From assembly GCA_017501645.1 (NCBI GenBank), contig JAFVWN010000004.1, positions 1 to 64,000 on the forward strand: a DNA stretch of 64,000 nt, read 5' to 3'. Every line of letters starts with the position of its first letter. Within the stretch, counting starts at the first letter, position 1. Positions 26,748 to 37,294 of the stretch are shown here, piece by piece. The notes under the pieces were generated by a model. The model was not told the DNA's origin and searched no databases. It saw nothing but the letters and a program-made list of their open reading frames with translations. The translations under genes and the position numbers were made by a program. This DNA is from Clostridia bacterium. GTDB taxonomy: Bacteria > Bacillota > Clostridia > Christensenellales > UBA1242.

Positions 26748-27368
26748 ATGCAGACTAAAGTATTAAATATTAAAGGCGAAGAAGTTGGAAAAGTTAGTCT
26801 TAATGATGAAGTTTTCAAAGCTCCATATAACGAGGCTCTTATCCACCAAATCGTAGTTGCATATCTTGCAAATCAAAGACAAGGCACAAAATCAACATTA
26901 ACTCGTAGTGAAGTTCGTGGTGGTGGAAGAAAACCTTGGAGACAAAAAGGTACTGGTAATGCTCGTCAAGGCTCTATTAGAGCTCCTCAATGGATTAAGG
27001 GTGGCGTAGTATTTGCTCCAAAGCCAAGAGATTTCTCTAAGAAAGTTAACAAGCAAATGAAGAGAGCTGCTTTTGTTAGCGCAATCTCTACTTGCTTAGC
27101 TGAAAAATGTTTAGTTGTTGTTGACGACTTAACACTTGAAGCTCCAAAAACTAAAGCTGTTGCTGAAATCCTTTCTAACTTAAAGCTAGAAAAGAGAGTA
27201 ACTATCGTAACTAACGGAATGAATGAAAATGTTGTTCTTTCAGCATCTAACATTCCAAATGTTAATGTTACTACAGCTGACCAACTTTGCACATACGACA
27301 TTGTTGTTAGTGACAAAATCCTTATTACTAAGGAAGCTATTAAGGCAATCGAGGAGGCATGCAAATAA
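26748..27368 (+). CDS. rplD: 50S ribosomal protein L4
   Basis: The 206-residue protein has the exit-tunnel loop TRSEVRGGGRKPWRQKGTG and GGVVFAPKPRDFSKKVNKQ. In other bacteria L4 represses the S10 leader. Its TAA overlaps the rplW ATG (TAATG). Confidence 0.98.
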   Translation: MQTKVLNIKGEEVGKVSLNDEVFKAPYNEALIHQIVVAYLANQRQGTKSTLTRSEVRGGGRKPWRQKGTGNARQGSIRAPQWIKGGVVFAPKPRDFSKKVNKQMKRAAFVSAISTCLAEKCLVVVDDLTLEAPKTKAVAEILSNLKLEKRVTIVTNGMNENVVLSASNIPNVNVTTADQLCTYDIVVSDKILITKEAIKAIEEACK

Positions 27369-27658
27369 TGGTAGCACACGATATTATTGTTAGACCTATC
27401 CTTTCTGAAAAGAGCTATGCTGATATCGCAAACAAAAAGTACACTTTTGAAGTTGCTAAATCAGCTAATAAAACTCAAGTTAAGAAAGCTATTGAAGAAA
27501 TCTTCAAAGTTAAGGTTGAAAGTGTAAACATCTCTAATGTTTACGGTAAGATTAAAAGACAAGGAAGACACGAAGGACTTACTGGTTCATACAAAAAGGC
27601 TATCGTTCAATTAACTGAAGATAGCAAGACAATTGAGTTCTTTGATAGTCTATCATAA
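27368..27658 (+). CDS. rplW: 50S ribosomal protein L23
   Basis: The start at 27368 is chosen because GAGGAGG lies about ten bases before it; the ATG at 27359 is only one base from that site. The 96-residue protein (HDIIVRPILSEKSY) lies at the tunnel exit, where trigger factor and SRP dock. Confidence 0.97.
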   Translation: MVAHDIIVRPILSEKSYADIANKKYTFEVAKSANKTQVKKAIEEIFKVKVESVNISNVYGKIKRQGRHEGLTGSYKKAIVQLTEDSKTIEFFDSLS

Positions 27659-27676
27659 GGCAAGGGAGAGTAAATT

Positions 27677-28504
27677 ATGGCATTAAAAAGATATAAGCCG
27701 ACAACCGCTGGTCAAAGAGGAAAGACCACAGCTTCCTTTGAAGAAGTAACAGCTTCTAAACCTGAAAAATCTCTTCTTGATACTAAGAAGAAATCAGGTG
27801 GTAGAAACAACGCTGGTAGAATTACTGTTCGTCACATTGGTGGTGGAAACCGTCAAAAATACAGAATTATTGACTTCAAAAGAAATAAAGACAACATTCC
27901 TGCAAAAGTTGCATCAATTGAGTACGATCCAAACAGATCTGCTTACATTGCTCTTCTTAACTATGCAGACGGTGAAAAGAGATATATCTTAGCACCAGTT
28001 GGTCTTAATGTTGGTGACACTGTAATGAGCGGTGCAAACGCAGAAATTAAAGTTGGTAACACATTGCCTCTAGATAACATTCCAGTAGGTTCTGTTGTTC
28101 ACAACATTGAGTTCCATCCAGGTCGTGGTGGACAAATCGCTAGAAGTGCTGGTATTTCAGCACAATATATGGCTAAAGAAGGTAGATATGCTACTCTTCG
28201 TATGCCATCTGGAGAAATGAGAAAAGTTCTTGTTACTTGTAAGGCTACTCTTGGTCAAGTTGGTAATGTTGAACACGAAATCGTTTCTTTAGGTAAAGCT
28301 GGTAGAAAGCGTCATATGGGCGTTAGACCTACTGTTCGTGGTTCTGCTATGAACCCAGTTGATCACCCTCATGGTGGTGGTGAAGGTAAGTCACCAGTTG
28401 GACACGCTGGTCCTATGACTCCTTGGGGTAAACCTGCTATGGGTTATAAGACTCGTAAGAAAAAGAATAAAACTGACAAGTTTATTGTTAAACGCGTTAA
28501 TTAG
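27677..28504 (+). CDS. rplB: 50S ribosomal protein L2
   Basis: The 275-residue protein is one of the most conserved ribosomal proteins. It carries the essential loop [21 protein letters not shown] near the C terminus and [22 protein letters not shown] precedes the ATG. Confidence 0.99.
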   Translation: MALKRYKPTTAGQRGKTTASFEEVTASKPEKSLLDTKKKSGGRNNAGRITVRHIGGGNRQKYRIIDFKRNKDNIPAKVASIEYDPNRSAYIALLNYADGEKRYILAPVGLNVGDTVMSGANAEIKVGNTLPLDNIPVGSVVHNIEFHPGRGGQIARSAGISAQYMAKEGRYATLRMPSGEMRKVLVTCKATLGQVGNVEHEIVSLGKAGRKRHMGVRPTVRGSAMNPVDHPHGGGEGKSPVGHAGPMTPWGKPAMGYKTRKKKNKTDKFIVKRVN

Positions 28505-28515
28505 GAGAGGGAAGT

Positions 28516-28800
28516 ATGAGTAGAAGTGTTAAAAAAGGTCCTTTCGTTGCTGAAAGTCTTGTAAAAAAGATTGATGCTATGAACGAATCAAGAGATAAAC
28601 AAGTTATTAAAACATGGTCTCGTGCCTCAACAATTATCCCTTCAATGGTAGGTCACACTATCGGTGTGTATGATGGCAGAAAGCATGTTCCTGTTTATAT
28701 TACCTCTGAAATGGTTGGTTATAAACTTGGTGAATTTGCTCCAACACGCACATTCAAGGGACATAAAGGAGCTAAGACAACAAAAGGAGGTTCTAAATAA
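28516..28800 (+). CDS. rpsS: 30S ribosomal protein S19
   Basis: The 94-residue protein ([19 protein letters not shown], then [23 protein letters not shown]) sits in the 30S head. Its stop overlaps the rplV start (TAATG), implying coupling. Confidence 0.98.
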   Translation: MSRSVKKGPFVAESLVKKIDAMNESRDKQVIKTWSRASTIIPSMVGHTIGVYDGRKHVPVYITSEMVGYKLGEFAPTRTFKGHKGAKTTKGGSK

Positions 28801-29189
28801 TGGCAACTAGAAGTCGTGAAAAAGCTGTAGCTAGAAAAGCAAATGCTGATAAGCGTGCTAAAGCTGTAGCTAGATATATTAGAATTTCTCCTTCAAAGGT
28901 TAGAATTGTACTTGATGTTATTCGTGGTCAAAAATACGAAGACGCTGTTGCAATTCTTAAAAATATGCCTAATGCAGCAACTGAGAGCGTTTTAAAGGTT
29001 CTTGAGAGTGCTGGTGCTAATGCTGAAAACAATCTTGGCCTTAACAAGGCTGACCTTGTTGTAGCTGAAACTTTTGTAGACGGTGGTCCAATTCTTAAGA
29101 GATTCCAACCAGTTAGCAAAGGTAGAGCACATTCAATTAAAAAGCGTACTAGCCACATTACAGTCATTCTTGACGAGGCTAAGGCGTAG
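28800..29189 (+). CDS. rplV: 50S ribosomal protein L22
   Basis: The 129-residue protein has RYIRISPSKVRIVLDVIRGQ and the late hairpin region PILKRFQPVSKGRAHSIKKRTSHITV that lines the exit tunnel. Confidence 0.98.
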   Translation: MATRSREKAVARKANADKRAKAVARYIRISPSKVRIVLDVIRGQKYEDAVAILKNMPNAATESVLKVLESAGANAENNLGLNKADLVVAETFVDGGPILKRFQPVSKGRAHSIKKRTSHITVILDEAKA

Positions 29190-29198
29190 GAGGATACT

Positions 29199-29882
29199 AT
29201 GGGACAAAAAGTAAATCCAGTTGGAATGAGAGTTGGTGTTAATAAAGAATGGGAAAGCAAATGGTTCGCTGATAAGAAGAACTTTGGTGCTTACATTCTT
29301 GAAGACAACAAACTTCGTGAAGAAATCGAAAAGAATTATAAGAATTGTAGTATCTCAAAAATTATTATCGAAAGAGGTGCTGACGGTAAAGTAACTATCA
29401 CTCTTCATACTGCAAGACCTGGTATGGTTATCGGTCAAAAGGGTGCTGGCGTTGAAGCTATGAAAGCTAGACTTGAAAAGCTTACTAAGAAAACTGTTAG
29501 TATCAATGTTATTGAGATTAAAAATCCTGACTTAGACGCACAACTTGTAGCTGAAAGCATTGCTTCTCAACTTGACCAAAGAGTTGGTTTCCGTAGAGCA
29601 ATGAAGCAAGCTCTTGCTAGATGTCAAAAAGCAGGTGTTAAGGGTATTAAGATTATGCTTAGTGGTCGTCTTGACGGTGCTGAAATCGCTAGAAGCGAAT
29701 TCTACCAAGATGGTTCACTTCCTCTTCAAACTTTAAGAGCAGACATTGACTATGGTTTTGCTGAAGCTCATGTTTCAGGATTACTTGGTGTTAAGGTTTG
29801 GATCTATAAGGGCGAAATCTTAGGAAAAGTTAATCTTAACAGCTCTTCAAGAAGAGGAGGAAACAATCATGTTGATGCCTAA
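29199..29882 (+). CDS. rpsC: 30S ribosomal protein S3
   Basis: The 227-residue protein has an N-terminal [21 protein letters not shown], a KH domain around [18 protein letters not shown], and the C-terminal domain with [22 protein letters not shown]. It overlaps rplP by 14 bases. Confidence 0.98.
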   Translation: MGQKVNPVGMRVGVNKEWESKWFADKKNFGAYILEDNKLREEIEKNYKNCSISKIIIERGADGKVTITLHTARPGMVIGQKGAGVEAMKARLEKLTKKTVSINVIEIKNPDLDAQLVAESIASQLDQRVGFRRAMKQALARCQKAGVKGIKIMLSGRLDGAEIARSEFYQDGSLPLQTLRADIDYGFAEAHVSGLLGVKVWIYKGEILGKVNLNSSSRRGGNNHVDA

Positions 29883-30318
29883 AAGAGTTAAAAGAAGAAG
29901 AGTTCAAAGAGGCAGAATGACTGGTAAAGCTACTCGTGGTAACAAAATTTGCCATGGTGAGTTTGCTATTGTTGCTCAAGAGCCATGTTGGATTACTTCA
30001 AACCAAATTGAAGCTGCTCGTATTGCGATGACTCGTTATACAAAGAGAGGCGGTCAAGTTTGGATTAATATTTTCCCTCATAAACCAGTTACAAAGAAAC
30101 CTGCTGAAACTAGAATGGGTTCAGGTAAAGGTTCTCCTGAGTATTGGGTAGCCGTTGTTAAACCAGGCAGAGTTATGTTTGAAATCGGCGGTATTAAAGA
30201 GGAAACAGCAATGGAAGCACTTAGACTTGCTAGTCATAAGTTACCTTGCAAAGTAAAAATCGTTAGAAAAGCTGATCAAGAAGCTGCTGACGCTGTAAAA
30301 CAAGAGGAGGATAAATAA
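29869..30318 (+). CDS. rplP: 50S ribosomal protein L16
   Basis: The 149-residue protein ([25 protein letters not shown]) binds near the A-site tRNA. A strong GAGGAGG lies inside the end of rpsC. The last ~12 residues form an acidic extension ([14 protein letters not shown]). Confidence 0.97.
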   Translation: MLMPKRVKRRRVQRGRMTGKATRGNKICHGEFAIVAQEPCWITSNQIEAARIAMTRYTKRGGQVWINIFPHKPVTKKPAETRMGSGKGSPEYWVAVVKPGRVMFEIGGIKEETAMEALRLASHKLPCKVKIVRKADQEAADAVKQEEDK

Positions 30319-30569
30319 TGAAAGCAACCAATTTTGCATCAATGACAGATAAAGAGCTTGCTAACAAGCTTGTTGATTTGAAAGCAGAACTTTTCAATTT
30401 GCGTTTCTCTCATGCTACAGGCAACTTAGCTAATCCTCTTGCTCTTAAAACTTGTAAGAAGGATATTGCTAAAGTTAAGACTATTATCCGTGAAAGAGAA
30501 CTAGGCTTATCTAAAGTTAGTCCTGCACCAACTGAAAATAAAAAAGTAGCTAAGAAGGCTAGAGGTTAA
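30318..30569 (+). CDS. rpmC: 50S ribosomal protein L29
   Basis: The first ~65 of 83 residues are typical L29 ([32 protein letters not shown]). A short Ala/Lys extension follows. Overlaps the rplP stop (TAATG). Confidence 0.96.
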   Translation: MKATNFASMTDKELANKLVDLKAELFNLRFSHATGNLANPLALKTCKKDIAKVKTIIRERELGLSKVSPAPTENKKVAKKARG

Positions 30570-30577
30570 GGTGAATT

Positions 30578-30844
30578 ATGGCAAATAGCGTAGAGAGAAG
30601 TTTAAGAAAAACAAGAATTGGTATTGTTTCATCTAATAAGATGGACAAGACTATTGTAGTAGAGGAACACACTAAAGTTAAGGACCCTATCTACAAAAAA
30701 ACTATCAATGTGACAACTAAATTCGTTGCTCATGATGAGAAAAACGAATGTGATATTGGCGATACTGTCGAAATCGCTGAAACTCGTCCTCTTTCTAAGA
30801 ATAAAAGATGGCGTTTAGTTAGAATCGTTGAAAAGGTTAAATAA
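30578..30844 (+). CDS. rpsQ: 30S ribosomal protein S17
   Basis: The 88-residue OB-fold protein has [30 protein letters not shown] and [20 protein letters not shown], as in S17 that binds the 5' domain of 16S rRNA. Located nine bases after rpmC. Confidence 0.97.
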   Translation: MANSVERSLRKTRIGIVSSNKMDKTIVVEEHTKVKDPIYKKTINVTTKFVAHDEKNECDIGDTVEIAETRPLSKNKRWRLVRIVEKVK

Positions 30845-30865
30845 TAAGCCAAGGAGTAAAAGAAA

Positions 30866-31234
30866 ATGATACAACCACAAACAAGACTTAAAGTTGCTGA
30901 TAATACTGGTGCTAGAGAAATTATGTGTATTCGTGTTCTTGGTGGCTCTAAGAGAAAAAGCGCTAACATTGGTGATGTTATCGTTGCTTCTGTTAAGTCA
31001 GCAATCCCTGGTGGAAATGTTAAAAAGGGTGATGTTGTAAAAGCTGTTATTGTTCGTTCTCACAAGGGAATTAGAAGAAATGACGGTAGTTACATCAAGT
31101 TCGACGATAATGCAGCGGTTATTATCGATAACCAAAAGCAACCAAAAGGAACTCGTATTTTTGGACCTATTGCGCGTGAGCTTCGTGAAAAAGATTATAT
31201 GAAAATTATTTCGCTTGCGCCTGAAGTTATTTAG
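30866..31234 (+). CDS. rplN: 50S ribosomal protein L14
   Basis: The 122-residue protein ([27 protein letters not shown]) ends in [28 protein letters not shown]. First protein of the spc part of the cluster. CAAGGAG precedes the ATG. Confidence 0.98.
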   Translation: MIQPQTRLKVADNTGAREIMCIRVLGGSKRKSANIGDVIVASVKSAIPGGNVKKGDVVKAVIVRSHKGIRRNDGSYIKFDDNAAVIIDNQKQPKGTRIFGPIARELREKDYMKIISLAPEVI

Positions 31235-31245
31235 GAGGAACGCTA

Positions 31246-31746
31246 ATGAAAAATTTAAATGTAAAAACTGGCGATACCGTTCTTGTTATCACTGGTAAAG
31301 ATGCTGGCAAGCAAGGAAAAGTTTTAAGCACTTCTCCTAAGGCTGGCAGAATTACTGTAGCTGGTGTTAATATGATTTCTAAACACCAAAAAGCAAGAAA
31401 GGCTCAAGAAAAGAGTTCAATTGTTAAGAAAGAAGGCACTATTGATGTTTCTAATGTTATGGTAGTTTGCCCAGCTTGTGGAAAACCTACAAGAATTAAG
31501 CACACTATTGTTGACGGAAAGAGCGTAAGAGCATGTAAGTGCGGTGCAACTCTTGACAAAAAATATGTAAAAGAAACAAAGAAAACTGCTAAAAAGACAA
31601 CTGAAGCTAAGGCTGAAACTGCTGAAAAAACAACAGCCAAGAAGACTACAGCTAAGAAGTCTGCAGACAAAAAAGTCGTAGCAACTGCAAGTGCTAAGGA
31701 TACTAAGACTACTGCAGTTAGAAAATCAGCTCAAAGAGGAGTGTAG
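31246..31746 (+). CDS. rplX: 50S ribosomal protein L24 with long C-terminal Ala/Lys/Thr extension
   Basis: The first ~105 residues are normal L24 with KOW motif (VKTGDTVLVITGKDAGKQGKVL) and a four-cysteine block (VCPACGKPTRIKH and RACKCGATLDK). About 60 further residues of TAKKTTEAKAETAEKTTAKK type follow, so the 166-residue protein is far longer than the usual ~103. The extension is basic and disordered in appearance, similar to the one on L30. Confidence 0.95.
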   Translation: MKNLNVKTGDTVLVITGKDAGKQGKVLSTSPKAGRITVAGVNMISKHQKARKAQEKSSIVKKEGTIDVSNVMVVCPACGKPTRIKHTIVDGKSVRACKCGATLDKKYVKETKKTAKKTTEAKAETAEKTTAKKTTAKKSADKKVVATASAKDTKTTAVRKSAQRGV

Positions 31747-31751
31747 TATAA

Positions 31752-32294
31752 ATGGCAAATAGACTTAAAGAAAAATATGTTAATGAAGTTGTTCCTGCAC
31801 TCGTAAAAGAGCATGGCTACAAAAATGTTAATGAAGTTCCAAAACTAGAAAAAATCGTTCTAAATATGGGACTTGGCGATGTTAAGGACAACTCAAAGAG
31901 CTTTAACCTCGCTGTTGAAGAGCTTGCTGCTATCGCTGGTCAAAAGCCAGTTGTAACAAAGGCTAAGAAGAGTGTCGCTAACTTCAAAGTTAGAGAAAAT
32001 ATGAAAATTGGTGCTAAGGTTACTCTTAGAGGTACAAGAATGTATGAATTTATGGATAAATTTATGGCAATTGCACTTCCTAGAGTTCGTGACTTTAGAG
32101 GCCTAAATCCTAACTCTTTTGACGGAAGAGGAAACTATGCTTACGGTGTTCATGAGCAACTAATTTTCCCAGAAATCGTTTATGATAAGATTGAGAAGAT
32201 TAGAGGTTTTGATATTTGTTTCGTAACTAGTGCTAAGACTGATGACGAAGCAAGATCACTCTTAAAACTTATGGGAATGCCATTCAAGGCGTAA
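31752..32294 (+). CDS. rplE: 50S ribosomal protein L5
   Basis: The 180-residue protein binds 5S rRNA. It has [21 protein letters not shown], the [23 protein letters not shown] loop and the [23 protein letters not shown] end. Confidence 0.98.
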   Translation: MANRLKEKYVNEVVPALVKEHGYKNVNEVPKLEKIVLNMGLGDVKDNSKSFNLAVEELAAIAGQKPVVTKAKKSVANFKVRENMKIGAKVTLRGTRMYEFMDKFMAIALPRVRDFRGLNPNSFDGRGNYAYGVHEQLIFPEIVYDKIEKIRGFDICFVTSAKTDDEARSLLKLMGMPFKA

Positions 32295-32314
32295 TCGGAG
32301 GTAAGGAGATAGAT

Positions 32315-32500
32315 ATGGCAAAAAAATCAATGATTAATAAACAGCAAAAACCACAAAAATTTTCTACGCGTGAGTATACAAGATGCTCTATTTGCGGAAG
32401 ACCTCATGCTGTTCTTAGAAAGTACGGCATCTGCAGAATCTGCTTTAGAGAACTTGCATATAAAGGTCAAATCCCTGGCGTTAAGAAATCTAGCTGGTAA
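32315..32500 (+). CDS. rpsN: 30S ribosomal protein S14 type Z (zinc-binding)
   Basis: The 61-residue short form has the zinc motif [22 protein letters not shown] and ends GVKKSSW. The Z form is typical of Gram-positive bacteria. Confidence 0.97.
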   Translation: MAKKSMINKQQKPQKFSTREYTRCSICGRPHAVLRKYGICRICFRELAYKGQIPGVKKSSW

Positions 32501-32524
32501 GATGAGTAAGGAGGAATTTATATA

Positions 32525-32923
32525 ATGTTAACAACAGATCCTATTGCAGATATGCTTACAAGAATTAGAAACGCCCAAGTTACTAAGAAAGACAGTGTAA
32601 CTTTTGAAGCTTCACGCATGAAAAGAGATATTGCTCAAATTTTGCTTGATGAAGGCTTCATCAATGCTTTTGAAGAAGTTAACGACGGCAAGTTTACTAA
32701 TATTGTAGTAAAATTAAAATATGGTCCTAAGGGAGAAAAGGTTATTACTGGTCTTAAGAGAATTTCTAAGCCTGGTCTTAGAATTTATGCTGGTAGTGAA
32801 GAGCTTCCTAAGGTTCTTGGTGGCCTTGGCATTGCCATCGTGTCTACATCTAAGGGTGTTATGACTGACAAGAATGCTAGAAAACTTGGTATTGGCGGCG
32901 AAGTGCTCGCTTATATCTGGTAA
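32525..32923 (+). CDS. rpsH: 30S ribosomal protein S8
   Basis: The 132-residue protein reads [21 protein letters not shown], with the C-terminal [33 protein letters not shown]. In Escherichia coli S8 represses the spc operon; nothing here shows whether that holds. Confidence 0.98.
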   Translation: MLTTDPIADMLTRIRNAQVTKKDSVTFEASRMKRDIAQILLDEGFINAFEEVNDGKFTNIVVKLKYGPKGEKVITGLKRISKPGLRIYAGSEELPKVLGGLGIAIVSTSKGVMTDKNARKLGIGGEVLAYIW

Positions 32924-32937
32924 GGAGGAAGGGTTAT

Positions 32938-33498
32938 ATGAGTCGTATTGGTAGATTACCTATTGAACTTCCTAGTGGAGTTACTTTAGACCAAACAACT
33001 GACGGTGATGTTATCGTTACTGGTCCTAAAGGTACCCTTCGTCAAAATGTTGCTTCATGCATCACAATCACTAAGAGTGAAAACGAAGGAAAAACTATCG
33101 TTACACTTACTCGTGCTAATGACGAGAAAGAAGTAAGAGCAAAACATGGTCTTTACAGAGCATTACTTGCTAATATGGTTAAAGGTGTAACTGAGGGTTA
33201 TTCTAAATCATTAACAGTTGCTGGTATCGGTTACAAGCTCGCTGTAAGTGGTAACAAACTTACAATGAACCTTGGACTTTCACATCCAGTAAATATGACT
33301 ATTCCTGAGGGTTTAACTGTTACAATCCCTACAGCTACTGAAATCGTTGTTTCAGGTACAAGCAAGGAATTAGTTGGTCAGTTCGCTGCTGACATTAAAG
33401 CTACTAAACCTGTTGAACCTTATCACGGTTACGGCATTCATTACACTAATGAAGTTGTTCGTCGTAAGGAAATCAAGAAAGGTGCTAAGAAGAAATAA
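32938..33498 (+). CDS. rplF: 50S ribosomal protein L6
   Basis: The 186-residue protein ([18 protein letters not shown]) has the conserved end [27 protein letters not shown] next to the factor-binding site. AAGGAGGAAGGG precedes the ATG. Confidence 0.98.
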   Translation: MSRIGRLPIELPSGVTLDQTTDGDVIVTGPKGTLRQNVASCITITKSENEGKTIVTLTRANDEKEVRAKHGLYRALLANMVKGVTEGYSKSLTVAGIGYKLAVSGNKLTMNLGLSHPVNMTIPEGLTVTIPTATEIVVSGTSKELVGQFAADIKATKPVEPYHGYGIHYTNEVVRRKEIKKGAKKK

Positions 33499-33509
33499 GG
33501 AGAGATAAG

Positions 33510-33878
33510 ATGTTTAAAAGGGAAGATAAGAACAAATTAAGAAAAGCTAAACACAACCGTATAAGACATACTTTGGTTGGTACTGCTGATAAACCTAGAC
33601 TTAATGTTTACCGTTCAACAACTAACATTTACGCTCAAGTAATTGATGACAATGCTGGTAAAACTCTTTGTGCAGCTAGCTCTCTTGATAAAGATTTAGC
33701 ATCTAAACTTCAAGGTAAGAGCAAGCAAGAGCAAGCTTACATTGTAGGTGAAGCTATTGCTACAAAGGCAGTTAAAGCTGGCGTTAAAAATGTAGTGTTT
33801 GACCGTGGTGGATATATTTACACAGGCCGTGTGCAAAAATTAGCAGAAGGCGCTAGGTCAGCTGGTCTTGAGTTTTAG
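33510..33878 (+). CDS. rplR: 50S ribosomal protein L18
   Basis: The 122-residue protein has [35 protein letters not shown] and ends in [27 protein letters not shown]; it binds 5S rRNA with L5. Confidence 0.98.
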   Translation: MFKREDKNKLRKAKHNRIRHTLVGTADKPRLNVYRSTTNIYAQVIDDNAGKTLCAASSLDKDLASKLQGKSKQEQAYIVGEAIATKAVKAGVKNVVFDRGGYIYTGRVQKLAEGARSAGLEF

Positions 33879-33886
33879 GAGGAATT

Positions 33887-34495
33887 ATGGCAGAAGAAGT
33901 TATCGTTGCAGAAGTTGCTACTGAGGCTCAAGAGCCTGCTAGCAAGCCAAATGAAAGAAAATTCTCTAAAGGCTCTAAAAACCCAAGAGCAAGAAGAGAG
34001 AAAACTAACGAAAAAGTTAGTGATGGCATTGACAAGAAGATGGTTAATGTTAACCGTATTTCTAAAACTGTAAAAGGTGGTCGTAAAATGCGTTTCAACG
34101 CTATTGTCGTTGCTGGTGACAGAAACGGTAGAGTTGGCGTTGGTATGGGTAAGGCAACAGAAGTTACTTTAGCTATTGAAAAAGCTAGCGTTGATGCTAA
34201 GCGTCATATGGTTAAGGTTGACATTGCTGGAACAACTATTCCTCACGAAGTAGTAGGTGAATTTGAAACTACAAAAGTTATTATGATGCCTGCTAAAGAA
34301 GGTAATGGTGTTATTGCCGGAGGTAAAGTTCGTGATGTTGTAGAACTTGCCGGAATTAAAGATATCACAACAAAACTTTATGGTTCAAACAATCCTGTTA
34401 ACTGTGTTAAAGCTACTTTTGACGGATTAATGAAACTTAGAAGTGCAGAAAAAATCGCAGCTCTTCGTGGTAAGAGTGTGGAAGAGATTAGATAG
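33887..34495 (+). CDS. rpsE: 30S ribosomal protein S5 with N-terminal extension
   Basis: Residues ~45-202 are typical S5 (VNRISKTVKGGRKMRFNAIVVAGD, GRVGVGMGKATEV). They are preceded by about 45 low-complexity residues rich in Ala, Glu, Lys and Asn. A clear GGAGG precedes the first ATG, supporting the longer protein. Confidence 0.97.
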   Translation: MAEEVIVAEVATEAQEPASKPNERKFSKGSKNPRARREKTNEKVSDGIDKKMVNVNRISKTVKGGRKMRFNAIVVAGDRNGRVGVGMGKATEVTLAIEKASVDAKRHMVKVDIAGTTIPHEVVGEFETTKVIMMPAKEGNGVIAGGKVRDVVELAGIKDITTKLYGSNNPVNCVKATFDGLMKLRSAEKIAALRGKSVEEIR

Positions 34496-34507
34496 GAGGA
34501 GTGAACA

Positions 34508-34855
34508 ATGGCAGAAGTAAAAGAAACTAAAACAACTAAAGCAACTGCAGAAAAGAAAACTGCTCCTAAGACTACAGCAAAGAAGACAGCTCCAAAGGCT
34601 GAAGCTACTGCTGAAGTAAAAGTTGAAGCTCCAAAGGCTGAAACTAAAAAAGCTACTAAGAAAGTAGCTCCAATGCTAAAGATTAAGTTAGTTAAGAGTG
34701 CTAGTGGCAGACTTGCTAAGCAACAAAAGACACTTGTAGCTCTTGGACTTTCTAAAATCGGTAGCGAAACAGTTAAACCAGACAACGCTCAAATCAGAGG
34801 TATGATTTTCGTAGTAAAACACCTTGTTTCTGTTGAGAGCGTAAAGGAGAACTAA
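34508..34855 (+). CDS. rpmD: 50S ribosomal protein L30 with ~55-residue N-terminal extension
   Basis: Normal L30 (~60 residues) begins at [26 protein letters not shown]; here it is preceded by ~55 residues of Thr/Ala/Lys repeats ([18 protein letters not shown]). AGGAGG lies seven bases before the first ATG. No ribosome site precedes the internal Met, so the extension is translated. Such a tail on L30 is unusual. Confidence 0.93.
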   Translation: MAEVKETKTTKATAEKKTAPKTTAKKTAPKAEATAEVKVEAPKAETKKATKKVAPMLKIKLVKSASGRLAKQQKTLVALGLSKIGSETVKPDNAQIRGMIFVVKHLVSVESVKEN

Positions 34856-34856
34856 T

Positions 34857-35300
34857 ATGAAATTACACGAATTAGCTCCTGCTCCAAATTCTACTAAGTC
34901 AGTTAAGAGACTTGGTCGTGGTATTGGCTCAGGTACTGGTAAAACAGCTGGTAAAGGTCACAAGGGACAAAACGCTCGTAGTGGCGGTGGCGTTCGCCCA
35001 GGATTTGAAGGTGGTCAAATGCCTCTTATCCGTCAACTCCCTAAGCGTGGATTTACTAATAACTTTAGAAAAGTATATACAACTATTAATGTTGGGGACT
35101 TAGAAAGATTTGAACCTAACACTGTTATAACAGCTGAAATGCTTAAAAGCATTGGTCTTATTGCTAAGATTGAGCCATACGGCTTAAAAGTTCTTGGTAA
35201 TGGAACTCTTACAAAAGCTTTAACTGTTAAAGCAGAAAAATTTACCCAAAGTGCTATTGATAAAATTAGTGCTGCTGGCGGGTCTGTTGAGGTGAAATAA
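34857..35300 (+). CDS. rplO: 50S ribosomal protein L15
   Basis: The 147-residue protein has the glycine-rich N-terminal tail [26 protein letters not shown] and [18 protein letters not shown]. The stop overlaps the secY start (TAATG). Confidence 0.98.
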   Translation: MKLHELAPAPNSTKSVKRLGRGIGSGTGKTAGKGHKGQNARSGGGVRPGFEGGQMPLIRQLPKRGFTNNFRKVYTTINVGDLERFEPNTVITAEMLKSIGLIAKIEPYGLKVLGNGTLTKALTVKAEKFTQSAIDKISAAGGSVEVK

Positions 35301-36610
35301 TGTTTAAAACACTAGGAAGTGCTTTCAAGAACAAAGATATACGAAAGAAAATTTTAATTACACTATTACTTCTTTTGATATACCGTTTAGGTTGTTATCT
35401 ACCTATCCCAGGGTTAGAGCCATCAGTTTACGCTGATGCTGTTTCTGGTGATGGTGGAACAGGATTACTATCATTGCTTAATGCAGTTACTGGTAGTGCT
35501 CTTGCCAACGGTGCGTTCTTCGCTCTTGGTGTTACGCCATATATCAACGCTTCAATCATTGTTCAACTTTTAACTGTAGGTATTCCTGCACTTGAAAGAT
35601 TGAGCAAGCAAGGTGATGATGGTAAACAAAAAATCAACCTCATTACTAAAATTGTAGCTCTTGTGCTAGCGATAGCCCAAGGTGTTGGTATTGTGCTCGG
35701 CTTTGGTACAGATTTGCTTTCTCCAATTTTTGGTGAAGACTTAATCTGGCTAACTGCTGTATTCGTAATTATTTCCCTAATTGCTGGTACATGCTTAACA
35801 ATGTGGATTGGTGATAGAATTACTGAACAAGGTATCGGTAATGGTTTATCACTCATCATCTTTGTTGGTATTATCTCAACTGCTGGGCTTTCAATTGTTA
35901 GCTCATTCAAAAACATTTTTGATGGTAACTTGAATGCTCTATGGGAATTACTTGGATTTTTGGCTTTGGCTTTTGTCATATTCGCTCTTATTGTGTTTAT
36001 CGATATGGCTGAAAGAAAAATTCCTGTTCAATATGCTAAGCAAGTTAAGGGAAGAAAAATGTATGGTGGTCAATCATCACACATTCCACTTAAGGTTAAC
36101 GCAAGTGGTGTTCTTCCAATTATCTTCGCAACAGCTATTATTACTTTCCCTAACTTAATTATGCAACTTTGTGGCGTAACTAGTGAAAGTGGTTGGTTTG
36201 CTAAATTCTACTATGAGTACATTGGTGCTGGTGGAGTAGTTTATAGCATTTTGGTAGGTTTATTGATTTTATTCTTTACTTACTTCTATGCTCAAATCCA
36301 ATTCAATCCAACTGATGTAAGTTTGAATATTCAGCAACAAGGTGGCTTTATCCCAGGTATTCGTCCGGGTAAGCCAACAACAGAATATCTCACCAAGGTA
36401 TCAAAAAGAATTACATTATTTGGTGCAATATTCCTTGCATTTATCGCAATTGTTCCATCAATCGCATTTAATTATGTAGCTGGTGGTTCTCTTGGATTAA
36501 TCAATGCGTTTACTGCAACAGGTATGTTAATCATTGTAAGCGTTGCAATTGAGTTTAATACTCAACTTGAAGCTCAACTTATGATGAAGAGACACAAGAA
36601 TATTTTATAA
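35300..36610 (+). CDS. secY: Preprotein translocase subunit SecY
   Basis: SecY is the channel of the general secretion system. The 436-residue protein has ten hydrophobic segments, the plug region after RLGCYLPIPGLEP, and the cytoplasmic loops AERKIPVQYAKQVKGRKMYGGQSSHIPLKVN and GFIPGIRPGKPTTEYL used for SecA and ribosome contact. It is translationally coupled to rplO (TAATG). Confidence 0.98.
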   Translation: MFKTLGSAFKNKDIRKKILITLLLLLIYRLGCYLPIPGLEPSVYADAVSGDGGTGLLSLLNAVTGSALANGAFFALGVTPYINASIIVQLLTVGIPALERLSKQGDDGKQKINLITKIVALVLAIAQGVGIVLGFGTDLLSPIFGEDLIWLTAVFVIISLIAGTCLTMWIGDRITEQGIGNGLSLIIFVGIISTAGLSIVSSFKNIFDGNLNALWELLGFLALAFVIFALIVFIDMAERKIPVQYAKQVKGRKMYGGQSSHIPLKVNASGVLPIIFATAIITFPNLIMQLCGVTSESGWFAKFYYEYIGAGGVVYSILVGLLILFFTYFYAQIQFNPTDVSLNIQQQGGFIPGIRPGKPTTEYLTKVSKRITLFGAIFLAFIAIVPSIAFNYVAGGSLGLINAFTATGMLIIVSVAIEFNTQLEAQLMMKRHKNIL

Positions 36611-36621
36611 TAGACTCCGCT

Positions 36622-36647
36622 TCGCTTTGGGCTTCGGCTCAAAGCGA
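36622..36647 (+). other. Stable UUCG-tetraloop hairpin between secY and adk
   Basis: TCGCTTTGGGC (36622-36632) pairs with GCTCAAAGCGA (36637-36647) across loop TTCG; one G-T pair. There is no T run, so it is not a terminator. A role in mRNA processing or stability within the operon is inferred. Confidence 0.6.
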
Positions 36648-36678
36648 GGTGTAGTAAATTTCATTTTAAGAGGTGTAT

Positions 36679-37293
36679 ATGAAATTAGTACTTATTGGTG
36701 CTCCAGGTTCTGGAAAAGGAACTTTAGCACAAGGTCTTATTAAAGCATTAAATATCCCATCAATTTCTACTGGAGATTTATTAAGAAACAGTATTGCAAA
36801 CGGTACTGAACTTGGTAAAACTGCTAAGAAATATATGGATGAAGGAAAATTAGTTCCAACTGAGTTGGTTCTTGATTTATTAAAAGAAAGACTTGCTGAA
36901 CCTGATACTAAGAATGGCTACATTCTTGATGGTTTCCCAAGGTCTATGGAACAAGCTGAACTTCTAGATTCAATGGTAGATATTGACTTATGTTTATATC
37001 TAGATGTTGATAAAGATGTTATTGTTAATCGTATTGCTGGCAGAAGAACTTGCAAGAAATGTGGAGCAATCTATAACACTAATACTTATAGCTCACCAGT
37101 TTGTGAATGCGGTGGTGAACTTTATCTTAGAGATGATGACAATGAGGTTACTGTTGCTAAGAGATTTGATACATTCACAAATACAACTAGTCCACTTGTT
37201 GATTTTTACAGAAACAAGGGCATCTTGAAGACTGTTAAAGGTCAAGATAGAGCAGAGGACACATTAAACAAAGCTTTGGAGATTATGAAGTAA
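36679..37293 (+). CDS. adk: Adenylate kinase
   Basis: The enzyme interconverts AMP + ATP and 2 ADP in the cytoplasm. The start at 36679 follows AGAGG by five bases (a GTG lies six bases earlier). P-loop GAPGSGKGTLAQ is at residues ~7-18, then STGDLLR and DGFPRSMEQAE. The LID holds cysteines for zinc (RTCKKCGAIYN and VCECGGELYLRDDD). The second pair is C-x-C rather than the usual C-x-x-C, and the LID is slightly short. Placement between secY and map is standard. Confidence 0.97.
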   Translation: MKLVLIGAPGSGKGTLAQGLIKALNIPSISTGDLLRNSIANGTELGKTAKKYMDEGKLVPTELVLDLLKERLAEPDTKNGYILDGFPRSMEQAELLDSMVDIDLCLYLDVDKDVIVNRIAGRRTCKKCGAIYNTNTYSSPVCECGGELYLRDDDNEVTVAKRFDTFTNTTSPLVDFYRNKGILKTVKGQDRAEDTLNKALEIMK

Positions 37294-37294
37294 T

